NCBI GenBank assembly: GCA_029938715.1
Contig: JAOZUK010000002.1
Span: 18,959 to 82,958, forward strand
Source: Bacteroidales bacterium
Lineage (GTDB): Bacteria; Bacteroidota; Bacteroidia; Bacteroidales; GCA-2748055
Direction: 5' to 3'
Length of the DNA stretch: 64,000 nt
Below, one piece after another: positions 45,638 to 55,911 of this stretch (position 1 is the first letter of the stretch; each line of letters starts with the position of its first letter). The notes under the pieces are model-generated. The model saw only the letters and a list, made by a program, of their open reading frames with translations. It was not told the DNA's origin and did not search any database. A program made the position numbers and the translations under genes.

Positions 45638-48079
45638 ATGGAAACAAAACTGCCCTCAATGCGTAAGACACTTGTTATTTTCCTGGCCTTTCAAATGCTT
45701 TTCCTCACGGCACAGGAGTCCCTGAAACTTAATGATAAAGAGTACTTTCATACCAAAGGTCTGGATGTAACTGTATTCAGTGATTATTACCCGGACGGCC
45801 ACCAGTCGGGGGTTACCATCATTCAACATGGAGTCAGGGTAGCAGCTAATGGAGACCTGAGGCTGGAACCCTCCCCGGGACAATGGTCGCCAGTACCCAA
45901 AGGAGGATCAAGGATTGTGGACTTTGATAAGCAGCGTATAAGCCAGACTCTCTGGTTCCCCGATTCGAGCAAGAACAATCGTGGTTTTAATCCAATCATC
46001 TACCCAGATCTTAAATTCAAATACCAGGTTCATGTAACTGCTCTGCCCGGGAACAGTGTCAAGGTGGTGGTAGACCTTGAGAAACCCCTGCCCCAGGAGT
46101 GGATTGGTAAAGTAGGGTTTAACCTGGAGCTGTTTCCAGGAGATCTATTCGGAAAATCGTATTTGCTGGATGAGCACTTTGGAATATTCCCCGACCAACC
46201 CTCCGGCAATCTGACCACCGAGTATGGAGAGACAATTTCTGAACCCCTGGGTACCGGTACAACTTTGGTAATAGCCCCAGAGGAGGACCTCCGGAGAATA
46301 TCAATCCGCTCCAACCGAAACGATCTTGAGCTCTGGGATGGCCGGACCAATCACAACAATGGATGGTTTATTGTAAGAAGTACCCTCCCTGTCAATGTCA
46401 CAAAGGGTGCCATAGAGTGGATCATCACTCCATCGACGATTTACGGGTGGGAATATGAACCTGTGATCCAGGTTTCACAGCTCGGGTACCATCCTGCTCA
46501 AAAGAAGGTAGCGGTGGTCGAACTGGACGGGAACGGCTCTCCTGAAAAGAGTTTCGCCCTCCATAAAGTGGGTGAACTGGGAAGGGAAAAGGTTCTTTCA
46601 GGAATACCCCATCCATGGGGATCCTTTCTGCGATACAACTATGTATCCCTCGATTTCTCCGGGGTAACGGAACCGGGGATCTACCAGGTTTCCTATGGGA
46701 ATAAACTCTCCCATCCTTTTAGAATTGCTGAAGATGTATACGGGAGCAGCGCTTGGCAACCCACCCTTGATTACTACCTGCCTGTGCAGATGTGTCACAT
46801 GCGGGTCAATGAGAAATACAGGGTATGGCACGACCTCTGTCATATGGATGACGCCCTGATGGCACCTCCTGTACCGTATCATTTTGATGGTTACAAACAG
46901 GGTGAAGAGAACCACACCCATTTTGAAGCAGGCGATATGGTTCCGGAACTGGATCGGGGTGGATGGCACGATGCAGGAGATTATGACCTGAGGGTGGAAT
47001 CCCAGGCTGGAACGGTGTGGATGCTGGCCTTGATGATCGAAGAGTTCGGACTTGACCATGATGCTACAATGATAGACTTCGAAAAGAGATTGGTAGAGAT
47101 TCATCAGTCCGACAGCATCAATGATGCCCTCCAGCAGATTGAACATGGACTGGCCACCATCCTGGGAGGCTACCGGTCACTGGGCCGGTTATACAGGGGG
47201 ATCATCTGCTCCGATCTTCGTCAGTACGTGATGCTTGGGGATGCGGCCTCCATGACCGACAATATTCCCGGCAATTCGGATGACCGTTGGGTTTTCACTG
47301 AAAATAATCCCGGAAGAGAGCTTCGTGTAATCCCGGGATTGGCAGCTGCCTCCCGGGTTTTAAAAGCCCACAATCCCGAGCTGAGCCAGGAGTCGCTGGA
47401 AACAGCCCTGGCTCTCTGGAACCATGCCTCAACAATCCAGGGAAACAGTTCTCAAAAGATCATTGCCTTATCAGAACTTATCCTGGCCACAGGCGATCAG
47501 GCGTTAAAGGATACCCTGGTGCTTATGGAAGATGAAATCATCAAAGGAATTAATAAGTGTGGCTGGGCAGTTGGTCACGTTATCTCCTCCATCGACAATC
47601 AGGAATTCGCCAGCAATGTTGCTGACGCGGTTAAAGTATATCAAGAGCAACTACAGGCAGAACAGACCAAAGACTCTCCCTACGGAGTGCCCTATAAACC
47701 AAATATCTGGGGGGCTGGCTGGAATATTCAGCGCTTTGGTGTGCAGCAATACTTCTATCATAAAGGATGGCCCGAAATTACCACATCCGCTTTTTTTGAA
47801 AATGCACTCCATTTTATTCTGGGTGTACATCCAGGATCCAACAATGCCTCTTTTGCATCCGGAGTAGGCTCCAAATCTATCAAAGTGGCTTATGGGGTGA
47901 ACCGGGCCGACTGGAGCTTCATTCCGGGCGGGGTGGTATCAGGGACAGCCTTGATCCGGCCTGATCTTCCCGAATTGAAAACCTGGCCCTATTTCTGGCA
48001 GCAAACCGAGTATGTAATGGGCGGGGGAGCCACCAATTATATGTTCCTGGTACTGGCCGTAAACGCCCTTTATAACTGA
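45638..48079 (+). CDS. Glycoside hydrolase family 9-like protein with N-terminal Ig-like (CelD_N) domain
   Basis: VIQVSQLGYHPAQKKVAVVEL, GGWHDAGDYDLRVESQAGTVWMLALM, late FILGVHPGSNNASFASGVGSKSIK; signal peptide. Confidence 0.8.
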   Translation: METKLPSMRKTLVIFLAFQMLFLTAQESLKLNDKEYFHTKGLDVTVFSDYYPDGHQSGVTIIQHGVRVAANGDLRLEPSPGQWSPVPKGGSRIVDFDKQRISQTLWFPDSSKNNRGFNPIIYPDLKFKYQVHVTALPGNSVKVVVDLEKPLPQEWIGKVGFNLELFPGDLFGKSYLLDEHFGIFPDQPSGNLTTEYGETISEPLGTGTTLVIAPEEDLRRISIRSNRNDLELWDGRTNHNNGWFIVRSTLPVNVTKGAIEWIITPSTIYGWEYEPVIQVSQLGYHPAQKKVAVVELDGNGSPEKSFALHKVGELGREKVLSGIPHPWGSFLRYNYVSLDFSGVTEPGIYQVSYGNKLSHPFRIAEDVYGSSAWQPTLDYYLPVQMCHMRVNEKYRVWHDLCHMDDALMAPPVPYHFDGYKQGEENHTHFEAGDMVPELDRGGWHDAGDYDLRVESQAGTVWMLALMIEEFGLDHDATMIDFEKRLVEIHQSDSINDALQQIEHGLATILGGYRSLGRLYRGIICSDLRQYVMLGDAASMTDNIPGNSDDRWVFTENNPGRELRVIPGLAAASRVLKAHNPELSQESLETALALWNHASTIQGNSSQKIIALSELILATGDQALKDTLVLMEDEIIKGINKCGWAVGHVISSIDNQEFASNVADAVKVYQEQLQAEQTKDSPYGVPYKPNIWGAGWNIQRFGVQQYFYHKGWPEITTSAFFENALHFILGVHPGSNNASFASGVGSKSIKVAYGVNRADWSFIPGGVVSGTALIRPDLPELKTWPYFWQQTEYVMGGGATNYMFLVLAVNALYN

Positions 48080-50652
48080 GGTTTCAGAACCTCCGATGTA
48101 CGACTGCCCCTGCCCCGGGTATCAAAAGATTTTAACCTGACCGGTCCTGAAACTTCAACCGGTCCTGAATATTTATGTGAATTCGCATCAGGCTCAGACC
48201 CATCCACAGTGTACCGGATCTCAAGTCCCGGGAAATCTATATTGGCATGGAGCTGGCCATCCCTTACCACGGCGCCGGGAGGAGGAAGTCTGTAATTAAA
48301 ACCTCCAAACAGGTAATCAAGCCTGGGCATCTCACGCTGTCCCACCACATTGGCGAATTCATTCCATGCCTGGTCAAAAGCATCGACTCTTTCCTTTTTA
48401 TCTTCAATGGAGCCCCACTTCTGCTGACCCGACCAGGCCCTTTCTGCCAGACCCAGAAATTTGGGCATATAGAAGTACTCCAGCATCTCTCCACCTTTGA
48501 TAAACTCACTCCAGAGATGACCCTGGAGTCCCACGATATTATCATAGGCCTCCGGCTTTAGTTTTTCCATTCCATCAAAAGCTCTCTCCGTATCAATGGG
48601 TTGCCAGTACCTGTCAGTGGTAGAGCACTTAAAGAGATCATAGGGGACAAACTCAAATACCCTTTTCGTATTCACCAGTCCGCCCCAATAGTGTCCGGGT
48701 TCACTGGGATGCTGGTTATAACCCAAATCGAAATAAAAATTGGTGGCATTACAGAGGATCACAGGAAATCCGGTATTGGCAAGGCGATTCCCCAGGTCAA
48801 GGTTAGCCCCCAGGTTGTTCCACACATAGGGGAGCATCTTCTTACCCACAAAATCGGGATTGGGAACCCAAATCCCCTCCTCATTTTTCTTCATGGCTAT
48901 CTCTTCCCAACCTGCCATAATAAGATCCCTCTCCTCCAGAATCTCATAGAGACGTGTTTCGCAGTAGGCTTGAAGGTTATCTGCTCCTGAAATTCCGGGG
49001 TGCTGCTGCAAAAACGCTTCACAAACCGGTGAACCGGTCCAGGAACCATGAGGAACCTCATCCCCTCCTGCATGCATCACCCTCATTTTCAATCCGGCCT
49101 CTTTATACATATCCATAATCTCATCTACCACTGTGGCATAAAACAGGTAGGGCGCTTCAAGGCAAACGCAAACCACATTGTCATCGAAGTTCTGCGCCGA
49201 GTTGTAGACCGATTTATCCTCGGGATCAATCAGCCTGAATTTCTCTGCCTCTTCCTTTTTCCCCTCCTTCATCAAACGATTATACCTGGTCTCCATGGCA
49301 TAGATGGCGGCTCTTGCATGCCCGGGAAAATTGATTTCCGGGATCACTTCGATGTGATGATCATCTGCCAGTTTCAGGATCTCGATGAAACTCTCCCTGG
49401 TAAGAAAACCGGATCCATGTCCAACTCCTGGCTTGAGGAAAGGACCAGATCCATAATTTGGCATGATATGATCTTTATGGTCTTCTGTATGTCCCCTGTA
49501 AGATCCAAACTTGGTAAGTTCGGGAAGGACGGGTATTTCCAGTCTCCAGCCCTCATCATCGGTAATGTGTAGATGCAGCTTATTCATTTTATAGAAAGCC
49601 ATAACCCTGATCAGCTTTTTTATGGCTTCAGGCTCAATGAAATTCCGGGCAATATCCAGGTGCATTCCCCTGTAGTCAAAGGCTGGCTTATCTTCAATGG
49701 TAAATGCTTCCAACTCAATGGAAGTTTGAGATTGTGACCAGACATTCACAGGGAGCATGCTTAACAAACTCTGAATCCCATAGAAAACACCAGCCGGTTC
49801 ACTTCCTGCAATGAGAACTCCACTCTTCGGATCCGTTGACAGGCTGTACCCTTCATTATCCATTTCGCTGGGAAGGAGGGATAGTTCAAGCTTAATGATA
49901 TTAGCTCCACCCTCACCTCTCTCCGTTACATTGGATTTGAATCCCATCACCAGATCCAGGATCTCGGCCAGATGGTCAGCTTCACTCTTCAATCCGTCTC
50001 CATAGTGAATCTGTAAACCTTCACCCAGGGTGATATTCTCTCCGGAACGCTTCAAATAAACAGGCGAAGGAATTATCATTCCCACCTCTTCCGCTTTCAA
50101 AAGGGACTGGTGCCTGTTTTGGTCATAGACCCATTCAGCATCGGGCAAAGGGACCGAGCTCTCCTTTGGATAGACCTTATCCAGGGCCGGAAATGGATTG
50201 ATGGTATAGCTATTAAACAGAGCTATGGAAAAGACTTCACCCGGAGCACTGTAATAGACCATATAGGGCCCCAATGGCGCTTCATTCTCCTTTAGCACCC
50301 GCCCGGACTTATCATAACTGATCTCAACTGACCCTCCTGGATTAAGGCTAAATTCACTGGTGGGTAAAATTCTTACCAGGTCCCCATTCACATGCTCTAT
50401 CTGTACGTTTCCGGTGACCGATTCCTGGATCACACCACTTCCCATCTGATTAAAATAGAGCGCCCATCCATTGTTACCCAGGACCTGGCTGCCCGTATTA
50501 AAAAGAGTAAAAGATGCACTGCTATTCCCCTCCTTAATATTGTTTCCCTTAAACTCCCATTCAAGAGCTAGACCTGAGGTATCTGTATCTTTCATAGTGT
50601 TACACGATAAAACGAATAATGGAACCAGCAAGAATAAGAAGGCTTTTTTCAT
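48070..50652 (-). CDS. Glycoside hydrolase family 20 beta-N-acetylhexosaminidase lipoprotein
   Basis: DYRGMHLDIARNF, KLHLHITDDEGWRLEI, VIPEINFPGHARAA, MHAGGDEVPHGSW (catalytic D-E pair), lipobox FVLSC. Confidence 0.92.
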   Translation of the reverse strand: MKKAFLFLLVPLFVLSCNTMKDTDTSGLALEWEFKGNNIKEGNSSASFTLFNTGSQVLGNNGWALYFNQMGSGVIQESVTGNVQIEHVNGDLVRILPTSEFSLNPGGSVEISYDKSGRVLKENEAPLGPYMVYYSAPGEVFSIALFNSYTINPFPALDKVYPKESSVPLPDAEWVYDQNRHQSLLKAEEVGMIIPSPVYLKRSGENITLGEGLQIHYGDGLKSEADHLAEILDLVMGFKSNVTERGEGGANIIKLELSLLPSEMDNEGYSLSTDPKSGVLIAGSEPAGVFYGIQSLLSMLPVNVWSQSQTSIELEAFTIEDKPAFDYRGMHLDIARNFIEPEAIKKLIRVMAFYKMNKLHLHITDDEGWRLEIPVLPELTKFGSYRGHTEDHKDHIMPNYGSGPFLKPGVGHGSGFLTRESFIEILKLADDHHIEVIPEINFPGHARAAIYAMETRYNRLMKEGKKEEAEKFRLIDPEDKSVYNSAQNFDDNVVCVCLEAPYLFYATVVDEIMDMYKEAGLKMRVMHAGGDEVPHGSWTGSPVCEAFLQQHPGISGADNLQAYCETRLYEILEERDLIMAGWEEIAMKKNEEGIWVPNPDFVGKKMLPYVWNNLGANLDLGNRLANTGFPVILCNATNFYFDLGYNQHPSEPGHYWGGLVNTKRVFEFVPYDLFKCSTTDRYWQPIDTERAFDGMEKLKPEAYDNIVGLQGHLWSEFIKGGEMLEYFYMPKFLGLAERAWSGQQKWGSIEDKKERVDAFDQAWNEFANVVGQREMPRLDYLFGGFNYRLPPPGAVVRDGQLHANIDFPGLEIRYTVDGSEPDANSHKYSGPVEVSGPVRLKSFDTRGRGSRTSEVLKPQL

Positions 50653-50717
50653 GGCGATTATGCTTTTCTTTAGTAGTTTAGTACACCGACAAAGCTACAA
50701 AACATCCAACGAAATAC

Positions 50718-51836
50718 ATGATGACTGAACTCTCTGCTCCTGCAAAACCTAACCGTCTGATCTCCCTGGATGCACTCAGGGGATTTACAATTGCTGCCAT
50801 GGTTATCGTTAACGATCCGGGCACCTGGCAACATGTGTACTGGCCTCTGAGGCATGCCGATTGGAATGGCTGTACCCTTACAGACCTGGTTTTTCCCTTT
50901 TTCCTGTTTATGGTGGGTGTTTCCATTGCCCTGGCTTACTCAAAGCGTATGGAAGCCAAGGTATCCAAGAAAAGCCTTTACAGAAAAATCATCATCCGAT
51001 CAATCAATATCTACCTGCTGGGTATATTTCTCTGGCTTGCTCCGGAGTTTGATTTCAGTGCCATCCGATGGGTGGGTGTTCTTCCCCGGATCGCCTTTGT
51101 GTTCCTGGCATGTGCACTTATTTTTCTCAATACAAACTGGAAACAGCAAATAAAAATTGGAGCAATTATCCTGCTATCGTACTGGATCATTGTGGCATAT
51201 ATACCTGTGCCGGGGATCGGAAAACCTGATCTATCCGTTCCTGCCCTCAACTGGGCCAATCACCTGGATACACTTTTATTGCCAGGGGTAATGTGGCAGA
51301 AGACCTGGGATCCGGAAGGGATCCTTAGTACTTTCCCTGCCATTGTGACTGGTATGATTGGAATGCTCATGGGAAAGCTCTACCTGTCGGTTAAAGATGA
51401 AAATAAAAGGCTGGTCTGGTTATTCTTTATAGGATTTGCCATGTTTTTGGCGGGAGGACTATGGAACTGGATTTTCCCCATAAACAAAAATATATGGACC
51501 AGCTCCTATGTACTGTATACCGCAGGGCTGGGGACCCTTGGTCTGGCTTCCTGTATCTTAATTGTTGATATGTGGGGATATACCAAATGGACCTTCCTGG
51601 GCAGGGTGTACGGTGCTAATGCCATCACCTCTTATGTTCTTGCTGGTCTGCTTACATCTGTTTTTTATGGTCTGAAATTCGGGGGAGCTTCGCTCAGTGA
51701 GTGGTTTATGAGCGGTCTCACCCAGGTGGGATTTGATCCGAGATTTGCTTCCATGCTCTATGCACTGATTTACATGCTAATTATATTCATCCCTGCTTTG
51801 ATTTTGTACCGGAAGAAAATTTTCATTCGCATCTAG
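50718..51836 (+). CDS. DUF5009/NagX-type acyltransferase-like membrane protein (HGSNAT-like)
   Basis: RLISLDALRGFTIAAMVIVNDPGTWQHVYWPLRHADWNGCTLTDLVFPFFLFMVGVSIALA. Confidence 0.85.
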   Translation: MMTELSAPAKPNRLISLDALRGFTIAAMVIVNDPGTWQHVYWPLRHADWNGCTLTDLVFPFFLFMVGVSIALAYSKRMEAKVSKKSLYRKIIIRSINIYLLGIFLWLAPEFDFSAIRWVGVLPRIAFVFLACALIFLNTNWKQQIKIGAIILLSYWIIVAYIPVPGIGKPDLSVPALNWANHLDTLLLPGVMWQKTWDPEGILSTFPAIVTGMIGMLMGKLYLSVKDENKRLVWLFFIGFAMFLAGGLWNWIFPINKNIWTSSYVLYTAGLGTLGLASCILIVDMWGYTKWTFLGRVYGANAITSYVLAGLLTSVFYGLKFGGASLSEWFMSGLTQVGFDPRFASMLYALIYMLIIFIPALILYRKKIFIRI

Positions 51837-51909
51837 GACTTCAACAATACATTGGTAACATTATATACCCAATTCCGTATAACATTGGGTGCCCTGAAAA
51901 AATCAATCA

Positions 51910-52755
51910 ATGACTAAATCGGATAAAAGTATTTTCAAACCGGTAAATGATTCTATAAAACCCAAATCCCAGGTAATTTCATGCATAGAGATACAGGGAT
52001 TTGATCGCCTTGTGAGGGAAGGAGAGATTTCGACGATCCAGGTGTTCTATGAGAGGGTGGCCCAGGAGATTTACAATACCAGGAAGAAAAACTATTCATG
52101 GGGATTCAAGGTAATTGAGCCAGAGTTTCTCAATCTTTCCGGCCGAATTTATCTCACTTCTAAGCTCTATTTTGACGAAGATATGGCTGATCTGAACAGT
52201 GTGGTATTCAAACTTTTCATTGAATTTAACAACATCGTCCTCTCCAGCGCTCTGCATATGCATATTCCTGTGAAAGGAATTATAAGAATCGGCAATGTAT
52301 ATAAAGGAAGTGTAACCTCGAGAAAACCAGCCCTGGTATCGGGCAAGGAGCCTCTGATCCTTAACGACCTCCTGAAAGTCTTCTCATTTGGAGAGATTTT
52401 TCCACATGGCTTTTCAAGCGGAATGATCCCCGCCGTGGATATGCCCTATCACTTTGGGGTAAATCTCAGCCAAATGCAGGCAGATTTAGATGACATCGAG
52501 GCTGTAGGCATCTTTATGCCCCTTGAGTACAGAAATAATGAGGCCACAGAAGTCACCATCCTGTCGAATATGATGACCGCAACAGAAGTAAACAGAAAGG
52601 CACTATTTGTTTGTAACTGGATGGAGTGGATGGGCTCATACCTTAAATGCTCGCCTGATAACATTATTGCCTTTGCTGAAGCTGCAGGGAAAGATGGCAA
52701 GGATCCTTTTTCAAATTACTGGCAAAGCCTGGTGAACTATTCTGCTGATCTCTAA
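51910..52755 (+). CDS. Hypothetical protein
   Basis: 281-aa uninterrupted ORF; no family recognised with confidence. Confidence 0.6.
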   Translation: MTKSDKSIFKPVNDSIKPKSQVISCIEIQGFDRLVREGEISTIQVFYERVAQEIYNTRKKNYSWGFKVIEPEFLNLSGRIYLTSKLYFDEDMADLNSVVFKLFIEFNNIVLSSALHMHIPVKGIIRIGNVYKGSVTSRKPALVSGKEPLILNDLLKVFSFGEIFPHGFSSGMIPAVDMPYHFGVNLSQMQADLDDIEAVGIFMPLEYRNNEATEVTILSNMMTATEVNRKALFVCNWMEWMGSYLKCSPDNIIAFAEAAGKDGKDPFSNYWQSLVNYSADL

Positions 52756-52761
52756 TTAATC

Positions 52762-53517
52762 TTGACAAATCTGCTTCATTCATACGACCTCACAACCCTT
52801 CAATGGGTTCTGCTGGCCGTAAGTGGATTACTTATTGGTATGTCAAAAACGGGGCTTTCAGGAGTAGGTCTAATGGTGGTTCCCATTCTCGCCAATGCTT
52901 TTGGCGGAAGGCCATCTGTTGGCCTGTTGCTACCCATTCTGATCTTCGCTGATGTTTTTGCAGTGGCCTGGTATAACCGGCATGCTCAATGGAAACACAT
53001 ACTCCGGCTATTGCCATTCGCAATTTTTGGTATTCTGGTGGCCACCTTTGTAGGTAAAAGCATATCAGATACCACTTTCAGCCGCTTACTTGCTGCCATG
53101 GTGGTCATCGGAATCGTCATCCTGGTTTGGAGGGACATCAGGTCGGAAAAGATGAAGATTCCAGAATCAAAATGGTTTGCAGCCAGCCTGGGGTCCCTTG
53201 GAGGCTTTGCAACAATGATTGGAAATGCAGCCGGGCCTGTTATGGCTCTTTACCTGCTTTCCATGAGATTGCCCAAGAACATCTATATTGGAACAGGGGC
53301 CTGGTTCTTTTTTATAATTAACTTGTCCAAGGTACCTCTGCATATCTGGTCCTGGAAAACCATTACTGCAGAATCATTCATTCTGGATCTGTTTATGATT
53401 CCGGCAATCGCCACAGGTGCATTTTTTGGGATCTGGCTGGTAAAGCTCCTGCCTGAAAAGGCCTTCAGGATTATCGTGATCGTTACAACCCTCCTTTCAG
53501 CCCTGCTCCTTTTCTAA
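52762..53517 (+). CDS. TauE/SafE family sulfite exporter-like permease
   Basis: SGLLIGMSKTGLSGVGLMVVPILANAFGGRPSVGLLLPILIFADVFAVAWYNRHAQW; GGFATMIGNAAGPVMALYLLSMRLPKNIYIGTGAWFFFIIN. Start is TTG. Confidence 0.9.
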   Translation: MTNLLHSYDLTTLQWVLLAVSGLLIGMSKTGLSGVGLMVVPILANAFGGRPSVGLLLPILIFADVFAVAWYNRHAQWKHILRLLPFAIFGILVATFVGKSISDTTFSRLLAAMVVIGIVILVWRDIRSEKMKIPESKWFAASLGSLGGFATMIGNAAGPVMALYLLSMRLPKNIYIGTGAWFFFIINLSKVPLHIWSWKTITAESFILDLFMIPAIATGAFFGIWLVKLLPEKAFRIIVIVTTLLSALLLF

Positions 53518-53928
53518 ACCACCCTGTACCTGGTTCTTGAAAGGTGGATTCCTCACCTGGCCCGGACCAGCCAACTCTTCCACATATGTGAGTAACTGCT
53601 TCTGGGAAAAGGGTTTTAGGATCAATCTGGATGCACCAAATATTTTGGCCGTCTCAAGGTAGTTATCTGCTGAAATCTTTCCCCCACCCGACATGGCAAT
53701 AATTTTTAAATCACTTCTGATTCGCCTCATCTCCCTGATGGTTTCAAGTCCTTCTTTCTCCGGCATAATGATATCTGTGATCACCAGAGCGGGCCTGATT
53801 TTATTGAACAACCTCAATCCTTCGCTCCCGTTAGATGCAAGATCCACCTCATAACCTGCCCTTTCCAGCATCTTTTTTACCATCAGAAGAATATGAGGCT
53901 CATCATCAATAACTAATATCCGTTCCAT
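53497..53928 (-). CDS. Single-domain response regulator (receiver)
   Basis: ILVIDDEPHILLMVKKML...PALVITDIIMPEKEG...IIAMSGGG...LILKPFSQKQLL. Confidence 0.92.
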   Translation of the reverse strand: MERILVIDDEPHILLMVKKMLERAGYEVDLASNGSEGLRLFNKIRPALVITDIIMPEKEGLETIREMRRIRSDLKIIAMSGGGKISADNYLETAKIFGASRLILKPFSQKQLLTYVEELAGPGQVRNPPFKNQVQGGLEKEQG

Positions 53929-55910
53929 TATGAAGCTTTTTTAATATTCTGATTCAGCACTTTACCAATTAGCTCACTGAATTCACTCAGAATAAGTGGT
54001 TTAGAAATTATATCTGTGATTCCGTACTGTTCAATTGCATTTCCTGGAATTGAATCCTGGTATCCTGTAATAATAATAGCTTTCAAATCGGGACGAATCT
54101 GCTTTATCTCTCTAATCAACTCTGTTCCCATCATCTTTGGCATGGCCTGATCGGTTACCAGAAGATCATATTTATCAGGATTATTCCTGAAATCCAGTAA
54201 CGCTGATTGGCTATCCGATTTGATGTCCACACTGTATCCCAGGCTTTCCAGCATCCTTTTACCCATATAGGTAATCTCCTTTTCATCGTCTACAAACAGG
54301 ATACTTCCTTTGCCCTTTTTTACTTTCTGGGACACTTCTCCTTCCGATAACAATTGTTCCGAATGTTGAGGAAGATAGATCATGAATGTGGATCCCTTGC
54401 CCGGTTCACTTTCTACAACGATGGCTCCGTTATAATTGCTTACAATACCATGTACCACCGAAAGTCCCAGTCCGGATCCCGATCCAACCTCCTTTTTGGT
54501 GAAAAAGGGTTCAAAGATCCTTTCGATGGTCCTTTTATCCATGCCATGACCTGTATCTGCAATGATCAGCCTCACATAGGTACCTTTCTGGATTTTGTCC
54601 AATCCATTGACCTGGCCAGCACGTACCGATTGCTTATCCAACTGCACTGTAAGCACTCCCCCGTTATTCATCATTGCGTGGTAGGCATTGGTGCACAAAT
54701 TCATTATAATCTGGTGCATCTGTGTGGAATCTGCCAGTACGGTCCCGCAACTGGTATCCAGATCCTGTTGGATCTCTATGTTTGAGGGGAAAGAGGCTCT
54801 CATAAGTTTCAAAACCTCTCTTACAACTTCATCGAGTTTTAGTGGCTTTTTATCGAAGTCCACCTGTCGGCTGAAAGTAAGGATTTGCTGAACCAGATCC
54901 TTTCCTCTGACCGCAGCACTGTTTATCTGCTCGATATCATAACGCAAAATACTCTCCTCCGAAAGCTCCTCCAGTGCCATCTCTGTATACCCCAGGATAG
55001 GGGTCAGAATGTTGTTGAAATCATGCGCGATACCACCCGCCAGTGTTCCGATGGTTTCCATCTTTTGAAGCTGCAGCAACTGGCCCTCAAATTTAGTTTT
55101 CTCTTTTTCGTGGTGCTTTCGAATTTCTATCTCTTTTTTCAGGTCCTTGTTAGCTAAGGTAAGCTGTTGAGTTCTCTCCTGCACCCTTTTCTCAAGTGCG
55201 TTGTTAGCCGCCTTTACTTTTGCCTGCTCTTTCTCCAGGAGAATGCGCATATAGAAATCCCTTCGAGCCGATTGCTCCATGAAATAGCTTATAAACATTC
55301 CTATTACATTGGCACTTATGAAAAAGAAGTTATTATTGATCAGAATTTCAATGGGTGTATCGGAGAGCCATATGGCAGCTACCTCATAACTGGCTACGAT
55401 AGACCAGCCAACCACAGTAGCATATATGAACCTGGCTTTGATAAACGTATATCCGATAATAAAGATGAGGATCAAACCGGCATAATAGGTATAATGGTCT
55501 GCCACATTTGCAGCATATATGATCATCACAATAATAGATAGCCCGGTGAGGTACATGGTGGCTGAAAGCACTGTTTGCATGAACTTTTTGAAAACCGGGA
55601 CAAATGAGAATCCAATCACCCCAAGAAGCAGTGGAGTGATGATCCCAAACCTGATGGTCCAGAACATGCTCTTAAGTTCGGGCAACAGGATGGCATCCAG
55701 AAAAGCAAAGATCGCAAAAAAGAATACTGAAAGGATCAATGAAAACCTCATTGGAGTGATGGAGCGATTAAAATAGTCGTTCCTGAAGTCCATCTCATAC
55801 TTCTTTATATCTCCCACAAAGGCAAGGGTAATCTTGTTCAACTTCCAATCGTCCCCTCCGGTTGTTGGCATCCCAAACAGATTCCCTTTGAAAATTGATA
55901 ATAGTTTCAT
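53928..55910 (-). CDS. 6TM hybrid sensor histidine kinase with C-terminal receiver
   Basis: About six TM helices, coiled coil, LAGGIAHDFNNILTPILGYTEM (H box), NLCTNAYHAM (N box), GSGSGLGLSVVHGIVS (G box), receiver ILFVDDEKEI...LLVTDQAMPKM...ISKPL. Confidence 0.92.
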   Translation of the reverse strand: MKLLSIFKGNLFGMPTTGGDDWKLNKITLAFVGDIKKYEMDFRNDYFNRSITPMRFSLILSVFFFAIFAFLDAILLPELKSMFWTIRFGIITPLLLGVIGFSFVPVFKKFMQTVLSATMYLTGLSIIVMIIYAANVADHYTYYAGLILIFIIGYTFIKARFIYATVVGWSIVASYEVAAIWLSDTPIEILINNNFFFISANVIGMFISYFMEQSARRDFYMRILLEKEQAKVKAANNALEKRVQERTQQLTLANKDLKKEIEIRKHHEKEKTKFEGQLLQLQKMETIGTLAGGIAHDFNNILTPILGYTEMALEELSEESILRYDIEQINSAAVRGKDLVQQILTFSRQVDFDKKPLKLDEVVREVLKLMRASFPSNIEIQQDLDTSCGTVLADSTQMHQIIMNLCTNAYHAMMNNGGVLTVQLDKQSVRAGQVNGLDKIQKGTYVRLIIADTGHGMDKRTIERIFEPFFTKKEVGSGSGLGLSVVHGIVSNYNGAIVVESEPGKGSTFMIYLPQHSEQLLSEGEVSQKVKKGKGSILFVDDEKEITYMGKRMLESLGYSVDIKSDSQSALLDFRNNPDKYDLLVTDQAMPKMMGTELIREIKQIRPDLKAIIITGYQDSIPGNAIEQYGITDIISKPLILSEFSELIGKVLNQNIKKAS

Positions 55911-55911
55911 C

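Noticed and set aside
46598-47146. 182-aa minus-strand ORF
   Set aside because: Antisense shadow of the GH9-like gene.
49048-49572. 174-aa plus-strand ORF
   Set aside because: Antisense to the GH20 gene whose catalytic motifs are in the opposite strand; low-complexity, Cys/His-rich shadow translation.
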